Assembly: GCA_035544955.1 (NCBI GenBank) | Contig: DASZZN010000033.1 | Location: forward strand, 62,001 to 126,000 | Direction of reading: 5' to 3' | Length of the DNA: 64,000 bases | DNA from: Candidatus Dormiibacterota bacterium | GTDB lineage: Bacteria; Chloroflexota; Dormibacteria; CF-121 | In this document: positions 50,739 to 59,246 of the stretch, piece after piece | How positions within the stretch are numbered: the stretch's first letter is position 1 | Layout of the letters: the number at the start of each line of letters is the position of its first letter | Program-made: the position numbers and the translations under genes | The notes under the pieces: generated by a model | Told to the model about the DNA's origin: nothing | What the model saw: the letters and a program-made list of their open reading frames with translations, nothing else | The model's database searches: none

Positions 50739-52463
50739 ATGCAAAACCTTCGATCGCAACTGACCACGGGCGAGGACATTGTCGACCCCGCCACTTGGGC
50801 CGGCGCGATACCCCACGCCAACGGCATCGCTCCGCGCGTGCGGGTCGGTCACGACCGCTGGTTCAACCTGCTCTGGCTGCTCCCCATCGGGTTCGGTCTG
50901 CTCCTGGTCGGGGTGGCGGCGGCGCAGGGCCTCCGGGGCCTTCCCCAGATCCAGCGCTTCATCCAGCAGTATCCGGGCACGATCGAGTCCGCCGGTGCGC
51001 AACAGCATGAGGGGTTTCCCCTGTGGGTCTCGGTGCAGCACCTCCTCACCGGCTTCCTGATGATCTTCATCATCCGCTCGGGGCTGCAGATCCTGACGGA
51101 CCATCCGCGGCTTTACTGGACCCGTCACAGCACCCCGGGCAGGGATTGGTTCCGCATCCAGAACCCGGTTCCCGCGGAGCCCCTCTGGACGGCCAAGCAG
51201 GACTCCATCAGCCTCCCCGGGCAGATCGGGCTGCCGGGGATCAGGCACTCGATCGGTCTCGCCCGCTGGTGGCACCTAGGTATGGATTCCTTGTTCGTCC
51301 TGAACGGGATCGTCTTCTACATCCTGCTCTTCGCCACGGGACGCTGGCAGCGCCTTGTGCCAACCAGCTGGGACGTGTTTCCCAACGCGGCGTCCGTTCT
51401 GATCCAGTACTTGTCACTGCACTGGCCAACCGAGAACGGCTGGGTCGCGTACAACAGCATGCAGCTGTTGGCCTACTTCCTGACCGTGTTTGTGGCCGGC
51501 CCACTTGCCCTGATGACCGGCCTGGGCATGTCACCAGCGCTGTCCACACGTTTCAAGGTGGTCAGCCGCAGGCTGAGCATCCAGGCGGCGCGCTCGATGC
51601 ACTTCCTGGTAATGGCCTGGTTCGTCTTCTTCATCTGTATCCACGTGGCGCTGGTCTTCACCACCGGGTTGCTCCGCAACCTCAACCACATGTACGCCGG
51701 GCGCAACGACGAGAGCTGGCTCGGGCTTGGGATCTTCGCCCTGTCGATGGCGGTGTTCACCGCCGCGTGGGTGATGGCCACGCCGTACACGCTGCGGCAC
51801 CCCCGGGTAGTGCAGCGCATCGGTTTCGCGCTGATCGGGCCGGCGCAGCGGCTCTTCGAGCACCTCGATGCGACGCCGGGGGAGTACACCGAGAAAGACA
51901 TCTCACCGTATTTCTGGCACAACGGCCACTTCCCGGACTCCGACGATTACCGGGCCATGCTGGACAACAACTTCGCCACCTACCGGCTGCGGATCGGGGG
52001 CCTGGTTGACAACCCAGTCGAGCTTGACCTCGCAGAAATCAGGGCGCTCCCAGCCCATCAACAGATAACCCAGCACTTCTGCATCCAGGGCTGGTCAGGC
52101 ATCGCGAAGTGGGGCGGGGTTCGGATGCAGACCATCCTCGACCTGGTCAAGCCTCAACCGGAGGCCAAGTGGGTGGTCTTCTACTCATTGGCGGAGGGCC
52201 CCAACAAGGGCGTCTACTACGACGCCCATCCGGTGGAGCAGATGCACTATCACCTGACCATGCTGGCCTACGACATGAACGGTGAGGCGCTCTCGTTCGG
52301 CCACGGCGCCCCGCTCCGGCTGAGAAACGAGGTGCAACTGGGCTTCAAGCAGGTGAAGTGGTTGGCGGCCATCGAGTTCGTGGCGCACTACTCCGAGATC
52401 GGCGGCGGCTTCGGCGGTTACAACGAGGACCATGAGTTCTTCGGGTACCGCCAGTCGATCTAG
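50739..52463 (+). CDS. Cytochrome b561-like / sulfite-oxidase-type molybdoenzyme fusion
   Basis: 574 residues from ATG 50739 (the frame is open upstream, but the earlier part looks non-coding). Residues 45 to about 360 carry five or six membrane helices with pairs of His (HLLTGFLMIFI, HSIGLARWWHLGMD, ARSMHFLVMAWFVFF), the haem-b type cytochrome b561/NapH-like fold. Residues 390-574 are a Moco domain of the SUOX/YedY group: Mo ligand Cys448 in QHFCIQGWSGIAKWGG, YYDAHPVEQMHYHLTMLAY, GAPLRLRNEVQLGFKQVKW. It likely moves electrons between the quinone pool and an external substrate. Confidence 0.82.
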   Translation: MQNLRSQLTTGEDIVDPATWAGAIPHANGIAPRVRVGHDRWFNLLWLLPIGFGLLLVGVAAAQGLRGLPQIQRFIQQYPGTIESAGAQQHEGFPLWVSVQHLLTGFLMIFIIRSGLQILTDHPRLYWTRHSTPGRDWFRIQNPVPAEPLWTAKQDSISLPGQIGLPGIRHSIGLARWWHLGMDSLFVLNGIVFYILLFATGRWQRLVPTSWDVFPNAASVLIQYLSLHWPTENGWVAYNSMQLLAYFLTVFVAGPLALMTGLGMSPALSTRFKVVSRRLSIQAARSMHFLVMAWFVFFICIHVALVFTTGLLRNLNHMYAGRNDESWLGLGIFALSMAVFTAAWVMATPYTLRHPRVVQRIGFALIGPAQRLFEHLDATPGEYTEKDISPYFWHNGHFPDSDDYRAMLDNNFATYRLRIGGLVDNPVELDLAEIRALPAHQQITQHFCIQGWSGIAKWGGVRMQTILDLVKPQPEAKWVVFYSLAEGPNKGVYYDAHPVEQMHYHLTMLAYDMNGEALSFGHGAPLRLRNEVQLGFKQVKWLAAIEFVAHYSEIGGGFGGYNEDHEFFGYRQSI

Positions 52464-52482
52464 CGCCTGTACGGCAGTGTTG

Positions 52483-52563
52483 CGGCGGCCCGGTCCCGTT
52501 GATGGCGAAGTCGGTGGCTTGCACGACGAGGTTGCCGTTGGCGACATTGACGGCCAAGCTCAT
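52483..52563 (-). pseudogene. Rhs/YD-repeat protein fragment
   Basis: The minus strand encodes VNVANGNLVVQATDFAING, the characteristic N-terminal Rhs motif (VNVxxGNLVxQxTD), for 27 residues, then runs antisense into the end of the oxidoreductase gene. No other Rhs sequence is nearby, so this is a relic of an Rhs gene. Confidence 0.45.
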
Positions 52564-52729
52564 CCTAGATTCCGAGCATCGGTTAACCGAAAGGTGCCGA
52601 CCAGGAGGAAGGGGTGGCACGCCGACAAACCTGGGCCGCTCAATTGCGAGCCCAAGAGATAACGCTCCGCAGGCAAGCCGACGAAGCGCGTCGGCGATCC
52701 ATCAAAGTTCGCCAGAGTTCATCGAGGTT

Positions 52730-52748
52730 GCCGTCACCATTGCCGTCA
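52730..52748 (+). repeat. Right arm GCCGTCA double repeat, element 3
   Basis: Two exact GCCGTCA (52730 and 52742), 12 nt apart, 47 nt before the tRNA CCA end. Confidence 0.62.
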
Positions 52749-52794
52749 ACCGCGGCGCGAATGGCGGGGCAGGCGTCAAATCGTATTCAAAAAC

Positions 52795-52868
<74 letters not shown>

Positions 52869-52983
52869 GCCGCTGCAGCCAATCGCATAGTTTAGTTCGC
52901 CAGCCCCTGCCCGTCCGGGTATCAACAAATTTGTCACCCGATCGGCCGGGCTCGCTGGCTCGGCGGGCACATAATCACCCGAC

Positions 52984-54216
52984 GTGCGGAGGTCCTGGCT
53001 TCCCCTCGCGCCGCTGATCGCGATCAGCTCAGTGGCGGCCGCCTGTGCACGCAGCCCCGCCGTGATCAGCGCGCCGTTGGGGAGCGCCATCACGGTCGGA
53101 GCCGTCCTCTCGCTCACCGGCAGCCAGGCGAGCAGCGGCCAGATGGCCAAGGAGGGTTACCTTTACTGTCAGGACTGGATCAACGGGAAGGGCGGCATCA
53201 ACCTCAAGGGGGTCGGCAACCGGTTGAGTCTCGACATCGCCGACGATCAGAGCCGGCCATCGATCGCGGCGGCGGCCACGGAGCAACTGATCTTGGACAA
53301 TCACGAAACGCTGCTGCTGGGCCCCTCGAACGACGCCACCACCAGCCGCGCGGCGCCCGTCGCCGAACAGCACCAGGTGCCGATGGTCAGCAGTGGCGCC
53401 TCCTCGGACGCGATCTTCAACAACCACTACCACTATCTATTCAGTGTGCTGGCGCCGGACAGCCGGCAGCTGCAGGGCGTGGTCGATATGGCGCTGGCGC
53501 AGGATCCGAAACCGCAATCGGTGGCCATTCTGTACGCCAGCGATAGCCTCTCGGCCGAGGTCGCCGCCGCTACCGCCGCATACGCGACGGCGAAAGGCCT
53601 GGCGCTGGTCTACAGCGCTTCCTATCCCTCGGGCGTCAACGACGTCAGCGCGCAGCTGGGGGCGGCCAGCGGGGCTGGCGCCGAGCTCATCCTCGAGGTT
53701 GGGCATCCCGGCGAGAGCGTGCGCACCGTCCAGCAGGCCCGGCAGATGAATATCCAGCCCAAACTCCTGGGGTTCACCGACGGACCCGGCGCCGCCCTCT
53801 TTACTGCCGATCTCCACAAGGCGGCGAATTACGCCGTGGGCGCGACGCAGTGGGCACCGGCCGCGCGCAACCAGATCAGTTATTTCCTTGACAGCTTCCA
53901 CTACGCGCTGGCGTTCGCTGCGCAGTTCGGGCACCTTCCCGACGAGCATGCCGGCGCGGCGACGGCCGCCTGCCTCACGCTCGAGGTCGCGATCGAGCGC
54001 GCCGCCTCCACCGATCCGGCGAAGGTGCGCGACGCGCTCGCCGCCACAGACCTCAACACCTTTTTCGGCCAGATCAAGTTCGACGACCGCGGGGCGAATG
54101 CCGTCAAGCCGATTTACGTTCAGCAGGTTCAGTCAGGCTTCGCGGTCCTCGTCTGGCCGCCCGATGTCGCGAGCGCCCGACCTCGCTACCCGGATCCTGG
54201 CTGGGCGAAGCGCTAG
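52984..54216 (+). CDS. Branched-chain-type ABC substrate-binding lipoprotein (LivJ-like)
   Basis: 410 residues from GTG 52984. A short signal (LIAISSVAAACAR) ends in a Cys that could be lipidated (A-A-A-C, a weak lipobox). The body is a type I periplasmic binding protein of the amino-acid group: VGAVLSLTGSQASSGQMAKEGY, LGPSNDATTSRAAPVAEQHQVPMVSSGAS (key parts LGPSN and MVSSGAS), VAILYASDSLS, a late hinge AATAACLTLEVAIE. No permease or ATPase is beside it, so it is orphan here. It overlaps the ATPase/cyclase stop by 4 nt. Confidence 0.85.
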   Translation: MRRSWLPLAPLIAISSVAAACARSPAVISAPLGSAITVGAVLSLTGSQASSGQMAKEGYLYCQDWINGKGGINLKGVGNRLSLDIADDQSRPSIAAAATEQLILDNHETLLLGPSNDATTSRAAPVAEQHQVPMVSSGASSDAIFNNHYHYLFSVLAPDSRQLQGVVDMALAQDPKPQSVAILYASDSLSAEVAAATAAYATAKGLALVYSASYPSGVNDVSAQLGAASGAGAELILEVGHPGESVRTVQQARQMNIQPKLLGFTDGPGAALFTADLHKAANYAVGATQWAPAARNQISYFLDSFHYALAFAAQFGHLPDEHAGAATAACLTLEVAIERAASTDPAKVRDALAATDLNTFFGQIKFDDRGANAVKPIYVQQVQSGFAVLVWPPDVASARPRYPDPGWAKR

Positions 54217-57200
54217 ACCCCGTCCGCGATCGGCACCGCCAGCCGGTACGCCACATGTGGCAGCGGGAACCCCTTCAGCGTCAGCGAGGCTTGAATGGGG
54301 CTGACCCGCTGCTCTTCTAGCCAATGCCGCGCTCGACGGTACGCCTCCTCGCTGAGAATGACCTCTCCCGGTTCGGCCTGAGCCTGCAATCGGGCGGCGA
54401 GGTTGATCGTTTCACCCACGGCGGTTAACGGCGAGCCCTCGCTGAGCTGTCCGACTACGGCCGGCCCGACGGCGACGCCCACGCCGACCGGCAGGCCGAT
54501 GAAGCCCGCCTTGTCGCGGATGGCCAGCGCGGCCTCCACCGCCTGGATGCAGTGGTCGAGCTTGGCCCCGGTGACGTTGAAGATGGCCAGCACCGCGTCG
54601 CCGGCATAGCGATCCACCAACCCCTGGTGGCGGTGGATCTCCTGCTCGGCCCAGCGGTAGAAGGTCGCAATCCGGTCGGCCAGCTCGTGCGGCGGCTCCT
54701 GGATCGTGATTGCCGTGAATCCGCGGATGTCGATTGACATGACGGTCACGAGTCGCTCGGTCGGTTGGCGCCCTTCACCGTCGACCTCGGCGGCCGTGGC
54801 CGCGGTGGGCGGACTCGGTACCAAGTCTGGAACCGCCACCCCGAGCTGAGCCAGCCCTTGCGCGGCGAGGCGAGCCTCTAGCAGATGACCCCGTTCGCGG
54901 GCCGCCAGTAAGACGATGCGCAACTCGCGCTCCGCACCGTCGCGATCGCCTGACGCGAGCAACGCCGCGGCGAAGGCCCGTCGCGTCGGCCACTCTTCGT
55001 CGGCAAACTCCGCGCCGTCGAGCGCCGAAACGGCCTCGTGAAGGTTGTCGCGAGCGCCAGCCAGATCACCCTCGGCCAGCGCCAAACGTCCACGGGCACG
55101 CAGCAGGAGGGGGTGCCGGCCGAAGACGTCAGTGTGGGCGATGGCGAGCAGCCGTCGTGCTGTGGGGATGTCATCGGCGCGCAGAAGGGCGTCGACAGCG
55201 TGATCGAGGAGATAGATTTCGGTGTTTCGAACCGGGTCGGCCTCAACCATGCGCACCACCTGTTGCGCTAGCTCCTGGGCGGCCGCGACATTTCCTCCAA
55301 CCAGGTGAAGCCACATGCTCTCGTAGATGAATCCCATCACTTCCTGCGTTTCAGCGGTGGCGGGCTGCGCCGGTAACACCCGCCAGGCTTCGTCGAGCTG
55401 GTCGAGGGCGGCGAGCGCGTGGGCGAGGACGAGCCGCATCCGGTGCGCAAACAGCGTGTCCTCGACCTCCTCAGCGCGAGGCACAGCGGCCTCGAGCAAA
55501 CGCCGGGCCCGCTCCGGCTCACCCCGTGCTCGCATGGCCAGGAACCCTTCGGCCTCGAGGAGGCCGCTGTCACGCGACCGCAGTGGGCCTGACATGTCTT
55601 GCAACCACCCGAGTCGCTCGAGCGCCTGGCGCCCACGCGCGTGGTGAAGCTGGTCGCCGATCGCGTTGTAGAGCGCCACAACCGCGATCCAGTCGTAGCC
55701 GGCGGCGACGGCCTCGCGGTAGCCCTGATCGAGCCAGTGCAGCCCTTCTTCCACCTGACCCATGGGCTGAAGGTTGGTACCAAGATAGTTGTACGCATGG
55801 ATCCTGGGTCCATCCGCCCCAACGGCGGTTGCGATCCGAACGGCTTCTCTCGACAGTTGCAGTGCGATCTCGTGTTCCTTGTCGAAGGTGTGGAGGCTCG
55901 CCAGGCGAACATACGCATAGGCCAGGTCTTCACTCGGACCGTGGGGCTCGAGCGCGGCACGTGCGGCCTCGAACTCCTGTCGAGCGAGGTCTGGTCGCGA
56001 GCGCATCCAATGACAGCGCCCCAGCCAGATGCGATAGCCCGCAGCCGCACGCGGGTCACCGCATTGATCGAGAATCGCAATCCCTTCAGCCAAATAGCGC
56101 TGGGCTTGACGGGTCTCACCCGCGAAGAACTGCACCTTCCCCAGACGGCTCAAGAGCTCGCCCCGCATGCAGCGGTCGCTCGTATGGTCGAGCAGCCGCT
56201 CGTAGAGGTGAACCGCCTCGAGGTAACCTTTCCGCCCTTCCGCGTCGGTCGCCGCTCGTAGGGCCACCGGGATCGCCTCCTGCCAGCGTGCCGCGGCCAT
56301 CAGGTGGGAGGCTAGTTCCATGATATTGGCGCCAGGTTGCTCGCGCAGCTGATCGGCCGCCCGTGCGTGTAGCCGCTCCCGCTCGGGTGCGATCATGTCA
56401 TCGAGGATGGCCTCGCGCGTCAGCGCATGACGAAAGGAATAGCCGCCATCAGTCTCTTCCTGCGCGAGCTGTTGCTCGACAAAGGCGCGCAGTGCGGCTC
56501 GCACGGTGGTCTCGGACTCTCCAGAGATGCCGACGAGCATCCGGTAGTCGAAGCAACGCCCCAGTACGGCGGCGGCCCGAAGAATGTTGGCCTGCTGCTC
56601 TTGGAGCCGTTCGACCCGAAGCAGGATCGTCTCCTTGACGGTCGCCGGCAGCTTGAGATGGCCGATCGCCTTCCGATCCCACCCCTGGGCCGTCTTGAAG
56701 ATGTCACCCTGGTCGAGGGCCGCTTTGAGGAACTCTTCGAGGACGAAGGGGTTGCCTTCGGTGCGGGCAAAGAGGAAATCGCGGAGCTCGTCTTCGACGG
56801 GCGCTCCGTCGAAGATCGCGCTGGTCATCCGGCCAACCCCGGGTGGATCGAGCGGTGCCAGCTGGACGGTCTCGATGGTGCCCGCTCGCTGCCAGGCCTG
56901 AACAAGCGGCTGAAGCGGGTGGCGCCGATGGAGCTCGTCACTGCGATAGGTCCCGAGGATGAGGATTCGCGAGCGGCGAACGCGTCGGGCGAGGTAGTCA
57001 AGCAGTTCGCGGGTGGAGGCGTCGGCCCAATGGAGGTCTTCCAGGACCAGCAGGAGCCCGCGCTGCTCCGCCGCAATTTGCAGCAGGGTAAGCAGCGCCT
57101 CATAGAGGCGCATTCGCGCCTGGCCAGGGTCGCCGACTTCGGCGGGCGGGGACAGTTCGAGCTGGGGAAAGAGGTGCCCCAATTGACGGCGGGTCGCGGG

Positions 57201-57506
57201 GCCGAGCCGAGTCTTGATCCGCTCGCCATCAAGGCTTGCCAGATAATTGCCGATGCCCTCGACGAATGGCAAATAGGGGAGCGTCAGATCGGCTTCGGAA
57301 CAGGATCCGCTGACGACCGTCGTGCCTGCTCGAGCGGCGCTAACCCGCAGGGCATTGACGAGCCGAGTCTTGCCGACTCCGGCCTCGCCGGCGATCACCA
57401 CCACTTGCCCTCGGCCTCGGTTCGACGCGATGAGGGCATCCTCGAGGAGATCCAGCTCGCGCTCGCGACCGACGAGGACAGGGCAAAGCGCCCGTTCCAT
57501 GGGCAC
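54213..57506 (-). CDS. AAA-type ATPase with TPR-like repeats and C-terminal class III nucleotide cyclase
   Basis: 1097 residues. N-terminal predicted ATPase: VGRERELDLLEDAL, Walker A GEAGVGKTRLV (about 40-50), Walker B LLLVLEDLHWADAST. A helical TPR-like region spans about residues 400-890. The C-terminal cyclase homology domain (about 915-1085) has both metal Asp (MSIDIRGFT, YAGDAVLAIFN) and the Asn/Arg transition-state pair (GETINLAARL). The unusual order (cyclase last) is found in soil bacteria. It may couple a signal to cAMP; the signal is unknown. Confidence 0.88.
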   Translation of the reverse strand: MPMERALCPVLVGRERELDLLEDALIASNRGRGQVVVIAGEAGVGKTRLVNALRVSAARAGTTVVSGSCSEADLTLPYLPFVEGIGNYLASLDGERIKTRLGPATRRQLGHLFPQLELSPPAEVGDPGQARMRLYEALLTLLQIAAEQRGLLLVLEDLHWADASTRELLDYLARRVRRSRILILGTYRSDELHRRHPLQPLVQAWQRAGTIETVQLAPLDPPGVGRMTSAIFDGAPVEDELRDFLFARTEGNPFVLEEFLKAALDQGDIFKTAQGWDRKAIGHLKLPATVKETILLRVERLQEQQANILRAAAVLGRCFDYRMLVGISGESETTVRAALRAFVEQQLAQEETDGGYSFRHALTREAILDDMIAPERERLHARAADQLREQPGANIMELASHLMAAARWQEAIPVALRAATDAEGRKGYLEAVHLYERLLDHTSDRCMRGELLSRLGKVQFFAGETRQAQRYLAEGIAILDQCGDPRAAAGYRIWLGRCHWMRSRPDLARQEFEAARAALEPHGPSEDLAYAYVRLASLHTFDKEHEIALQLSREAVRIATAVGADGPRIHAYNYLGTNLQPMGQVEEGLHWLDQGYREAVAAGYDWIAVVALYNAIGDQLHHARGRQALERLGWLQDMSGPLRSRDSGLLEAEGFLAMRARGEPERARRLLEAAVPRAEEVEDTLFAHRMRLVLAHALAALDQLDEAWRVLPAQPATAETQEVMGFIYESMWLHLVGGNVAAAQELAQQVVRMVEADPVRNTEIYLLDHAVDALLRADDIPTARRLLAIAHTDVFGRHPLLLRARGRLALAEGDLAGARDNLHEAVSALDGAEFADEEWPTRRAFAAALLASGDRDGAERELRIVLLAARERGHLLEARLAAQGLAQLGVAVPDLVPSPPTAATAAEVDGEGRQPTERLVTVMSIDIRGFTAITIQEPPHELADRIATFYRWAEQEIHRHQGLVDRYAGDAVLAIFNVTGAKLDHCIQAVEAALAIRDKAGFIGLPVGVGVAVGPAVVGQLSEGSPLTAVGETINLAARLQAQAEPGEVILSEEAYRRARHWLEEQRVSPIQASLTLKGFPLPHVAYRLAVPIADGV

Positions 57507-57532
57507 TCATCTTAATTGCGCGACGGCACCAA

Positions 57533-59155
57533 TCAGGCTTTCGAATCGAAAGTCGGATCGCCGTTGGCGTTCATTTCTCGTTCCAGCTGGGCGAGGCCCA
57601 TTGGTCCGAGGTTGAGCGCTCGCGTGTGGAACGTCTTCAGGTCAAAACTCTGGCCCGCGCGCTGGCGTGCCCGCTCTCGAACGGCGAGCCAGGCTCGCTC
57701 CCCCACCTTGTAACAAATCGCCTGTCCCGGCCAACCCAGGTAGCGATCGACCTCGCTGCGCAGGAAGTCTGCCGGCTGATGGGCATGCTCGATGGCGAAT
57801 GGCAGCATCAGCTCCGGCGCCCACGTTTGAGCCGGGTGGTAGCCCTCGTTCGAAGGGATCTTGAGTCCGACGTGTACCCCGACGTCCACGATGACACGCA
57901 TGGCGCGAAAGGCCTGTGCGCGCAGCATCCCCAATTCGTAGTCCGGGTTCTGCAGGTAGCCCAACTCCCCCATCAGGCGCTCGGCGTACAGGGCCCAGCC
58001 CTCGGAGTAGCCAGGAACGAATGCCGCCATGCGCTGGAAACGGTTGAGAGAGCCGGCCATGTAGATCAGCTGCGCCAGCTGAAGATGGTGGCCTGGCACG
58101 CCCTCGTGGTAGGCGGTCGAGACTTCGCCCCACAGGGGGAACCGCGTCTTTCCCATTGTGGGATACCAGGTCCTCCCCGGCCGCTTGAAGTCTTCTGACG
58201 GCCGCGTGTAATACATTGCCGCCGCGCCGCCCGGCGGCGCGATCATGGCCTCGACGCGCTTGACAGGCTCCGCGATATCGAAGTGCGCGCCATCCAGCTC
58301 GGCGATCGTGAGATCCATCAGCTCCTGCAGCCAGTTGCGGAACGTGTCGACGCCCTCGATCGACCGCGCCGGGTCGGTCTCCAACAGGTGGACCACCGCG
58401 TGCAGCGGTTCGCCGGGCAGGATCCGGCCGGCCACGGCGGCCATCCGTTCCTCGATCCGATGGAGCTCGTCCCAACCCCAGCGATACGTCTCTTCCAGGT
58501 CAATGGTGGTTCCCAGAAACGCCCGCGCCCAGAGCTGGTAGCGTTCCGACCCGACGGCATCGCGCTCGGCCGCTCGCGGCGCGTATTCCTCGAGCAGAAA
58601 GCGGGTGGCGCGCGCGTACGCCTCCGAGGCGTGAAGTGCGGCCGCGCTCAGCCGGCGCTGGAGCGACGAGTTGGGCACACCGACGCCGTCGTATTTGGAT
58701 GCCAGCGTCTGAAAGAATGGCGGCGTCTTTTTCTGTCCACTCCAGGTTGCGCCCTGATCGGCGCAGACGAGCGCCTGGCGTCGTGCGGCCACGATCTTGC
58801 GACTCTGTCCCTCGCACAGGGCCGCCTCGAAGCTGGCCAGCGCCTGCGGCACCCGCTCCATGCGAGTCGCGATGACTTGCCACTCCGCTTCGGTCGCGGT
58901 GGCCATCAGATCGAAGACCTGGCGGATGCTCTGAAACGGACTGCCGATGATCCGCAGATCTCGGAGGCGCTCTCCCGCGTCGGCCTGGTCGATGGCGACC
59001 TGCAACCGCTCGCGCATGCCCTCCGACGCGATCCGGTCGCGCCCTGCGGCGGGACGAAGCCCCGACAGTTCTTGAAGCGTCGCTCGGTCGAGCGCGGTCC
59101 GGGCCGCCTGGCCGTCCGGCGAGAAGTCAGTCATTTCGGCGTCGTGACCTGTCAC
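57533..59155 (-). CDS. DUF885-family metallopeptidase-like protein
   Basis: 540 residues, cytosolic (no signal). The zinc motif STAYHEGVPGHHLQLAQL is the DUF885 hallmark; a second conserved Glu lies in GYSEGWALYAERLM and a late Arg in ICYKVGERAWL. The N-terminal half is helical. DUF885 proteins are carboxypeptidase-like zinc enzymes. The stop lies 27 nt from the cyclase gene, and the M17 aminopeptidase follows upstream on the same strand, so a peptide-degradation pair is likely. Confidence 0.87.
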   Translation of the reverse strand: MTGHDAEMTDFSPDGQAARTALDRATLQELSGLRPAAGRDRIASEGMRERLQVAIDQADAGERLRDLRIIGSPFQSIRQVFDLMATATEAEWQVIATRMERVPQALASFEAALCEGQSRKIVAARRQALVCADQGATWSGQKKTPPFFQTLASKYDGVGVPNSSLQRRLSAAALHASEAYARATRFLLEEYAPRAAERDAVGSERYQLWARAFLGTTIDLEETYRWGWDELHRIEERMAAVAGRILPGEPLHAVVHLLETDPARSIEGVDTFRNWLQELMDLTIAELDGAHFDIAEPVKRVEAMIAPPGGAAAMYYTRPSEDFKRPGRTWYPTMGKTRFPLWGEVSTAYHEGVPGHHLQLAQLIYMAGSLNRFQRMAAFVPGYSEGWALYAERLMGELGYLQNPDYELGMLRAQAFRAMRVIVDVGVHVGLKIPSNEGYHPAQTWAPELMLPFAIEHAHQPADFLRSEVDRYLGWPGQAICYKVGERAWLAVRERARQRAGQSFDLKTFHTRALNLGPMGLAQLEREMNANGDPTFDSKA

Positions 59156-59246
59156 GCCGCGCGACGTGGCGAGGATCGGGTCCAGCGCGGACGATTCATC
59201 GACGTACCGACTCGCCAGCCGGTCAACGGCGGAGACCGGGGCGGGC

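Larger units (their letters stand above)
50138..52794. mobile_element. tRNA-Cys-targeted element 3 (tRNA-proximal)
   Basis: A 2.7-kb unit between copy A and the intact tRNA. Ends: AGTTCACCA at 50146 and GCCGTCA repeats at 52730. Cargo: cytochrome b/sulfite-oxidase-type fusion. The 49991-50738 and 52464-52794 stretches contain only arms, an orphan arm, an Rhs scrap and one doubtful small gene. Confidence 0.7.

Noticed and set aside
52925-52934. ACAAATTTGT palindrome between tRNA-Cys and the LivJ-like gene
   Set aside because: Only 10 nt, no matching regulator nearby and no second copy; could be chance in an AT-rich spot.
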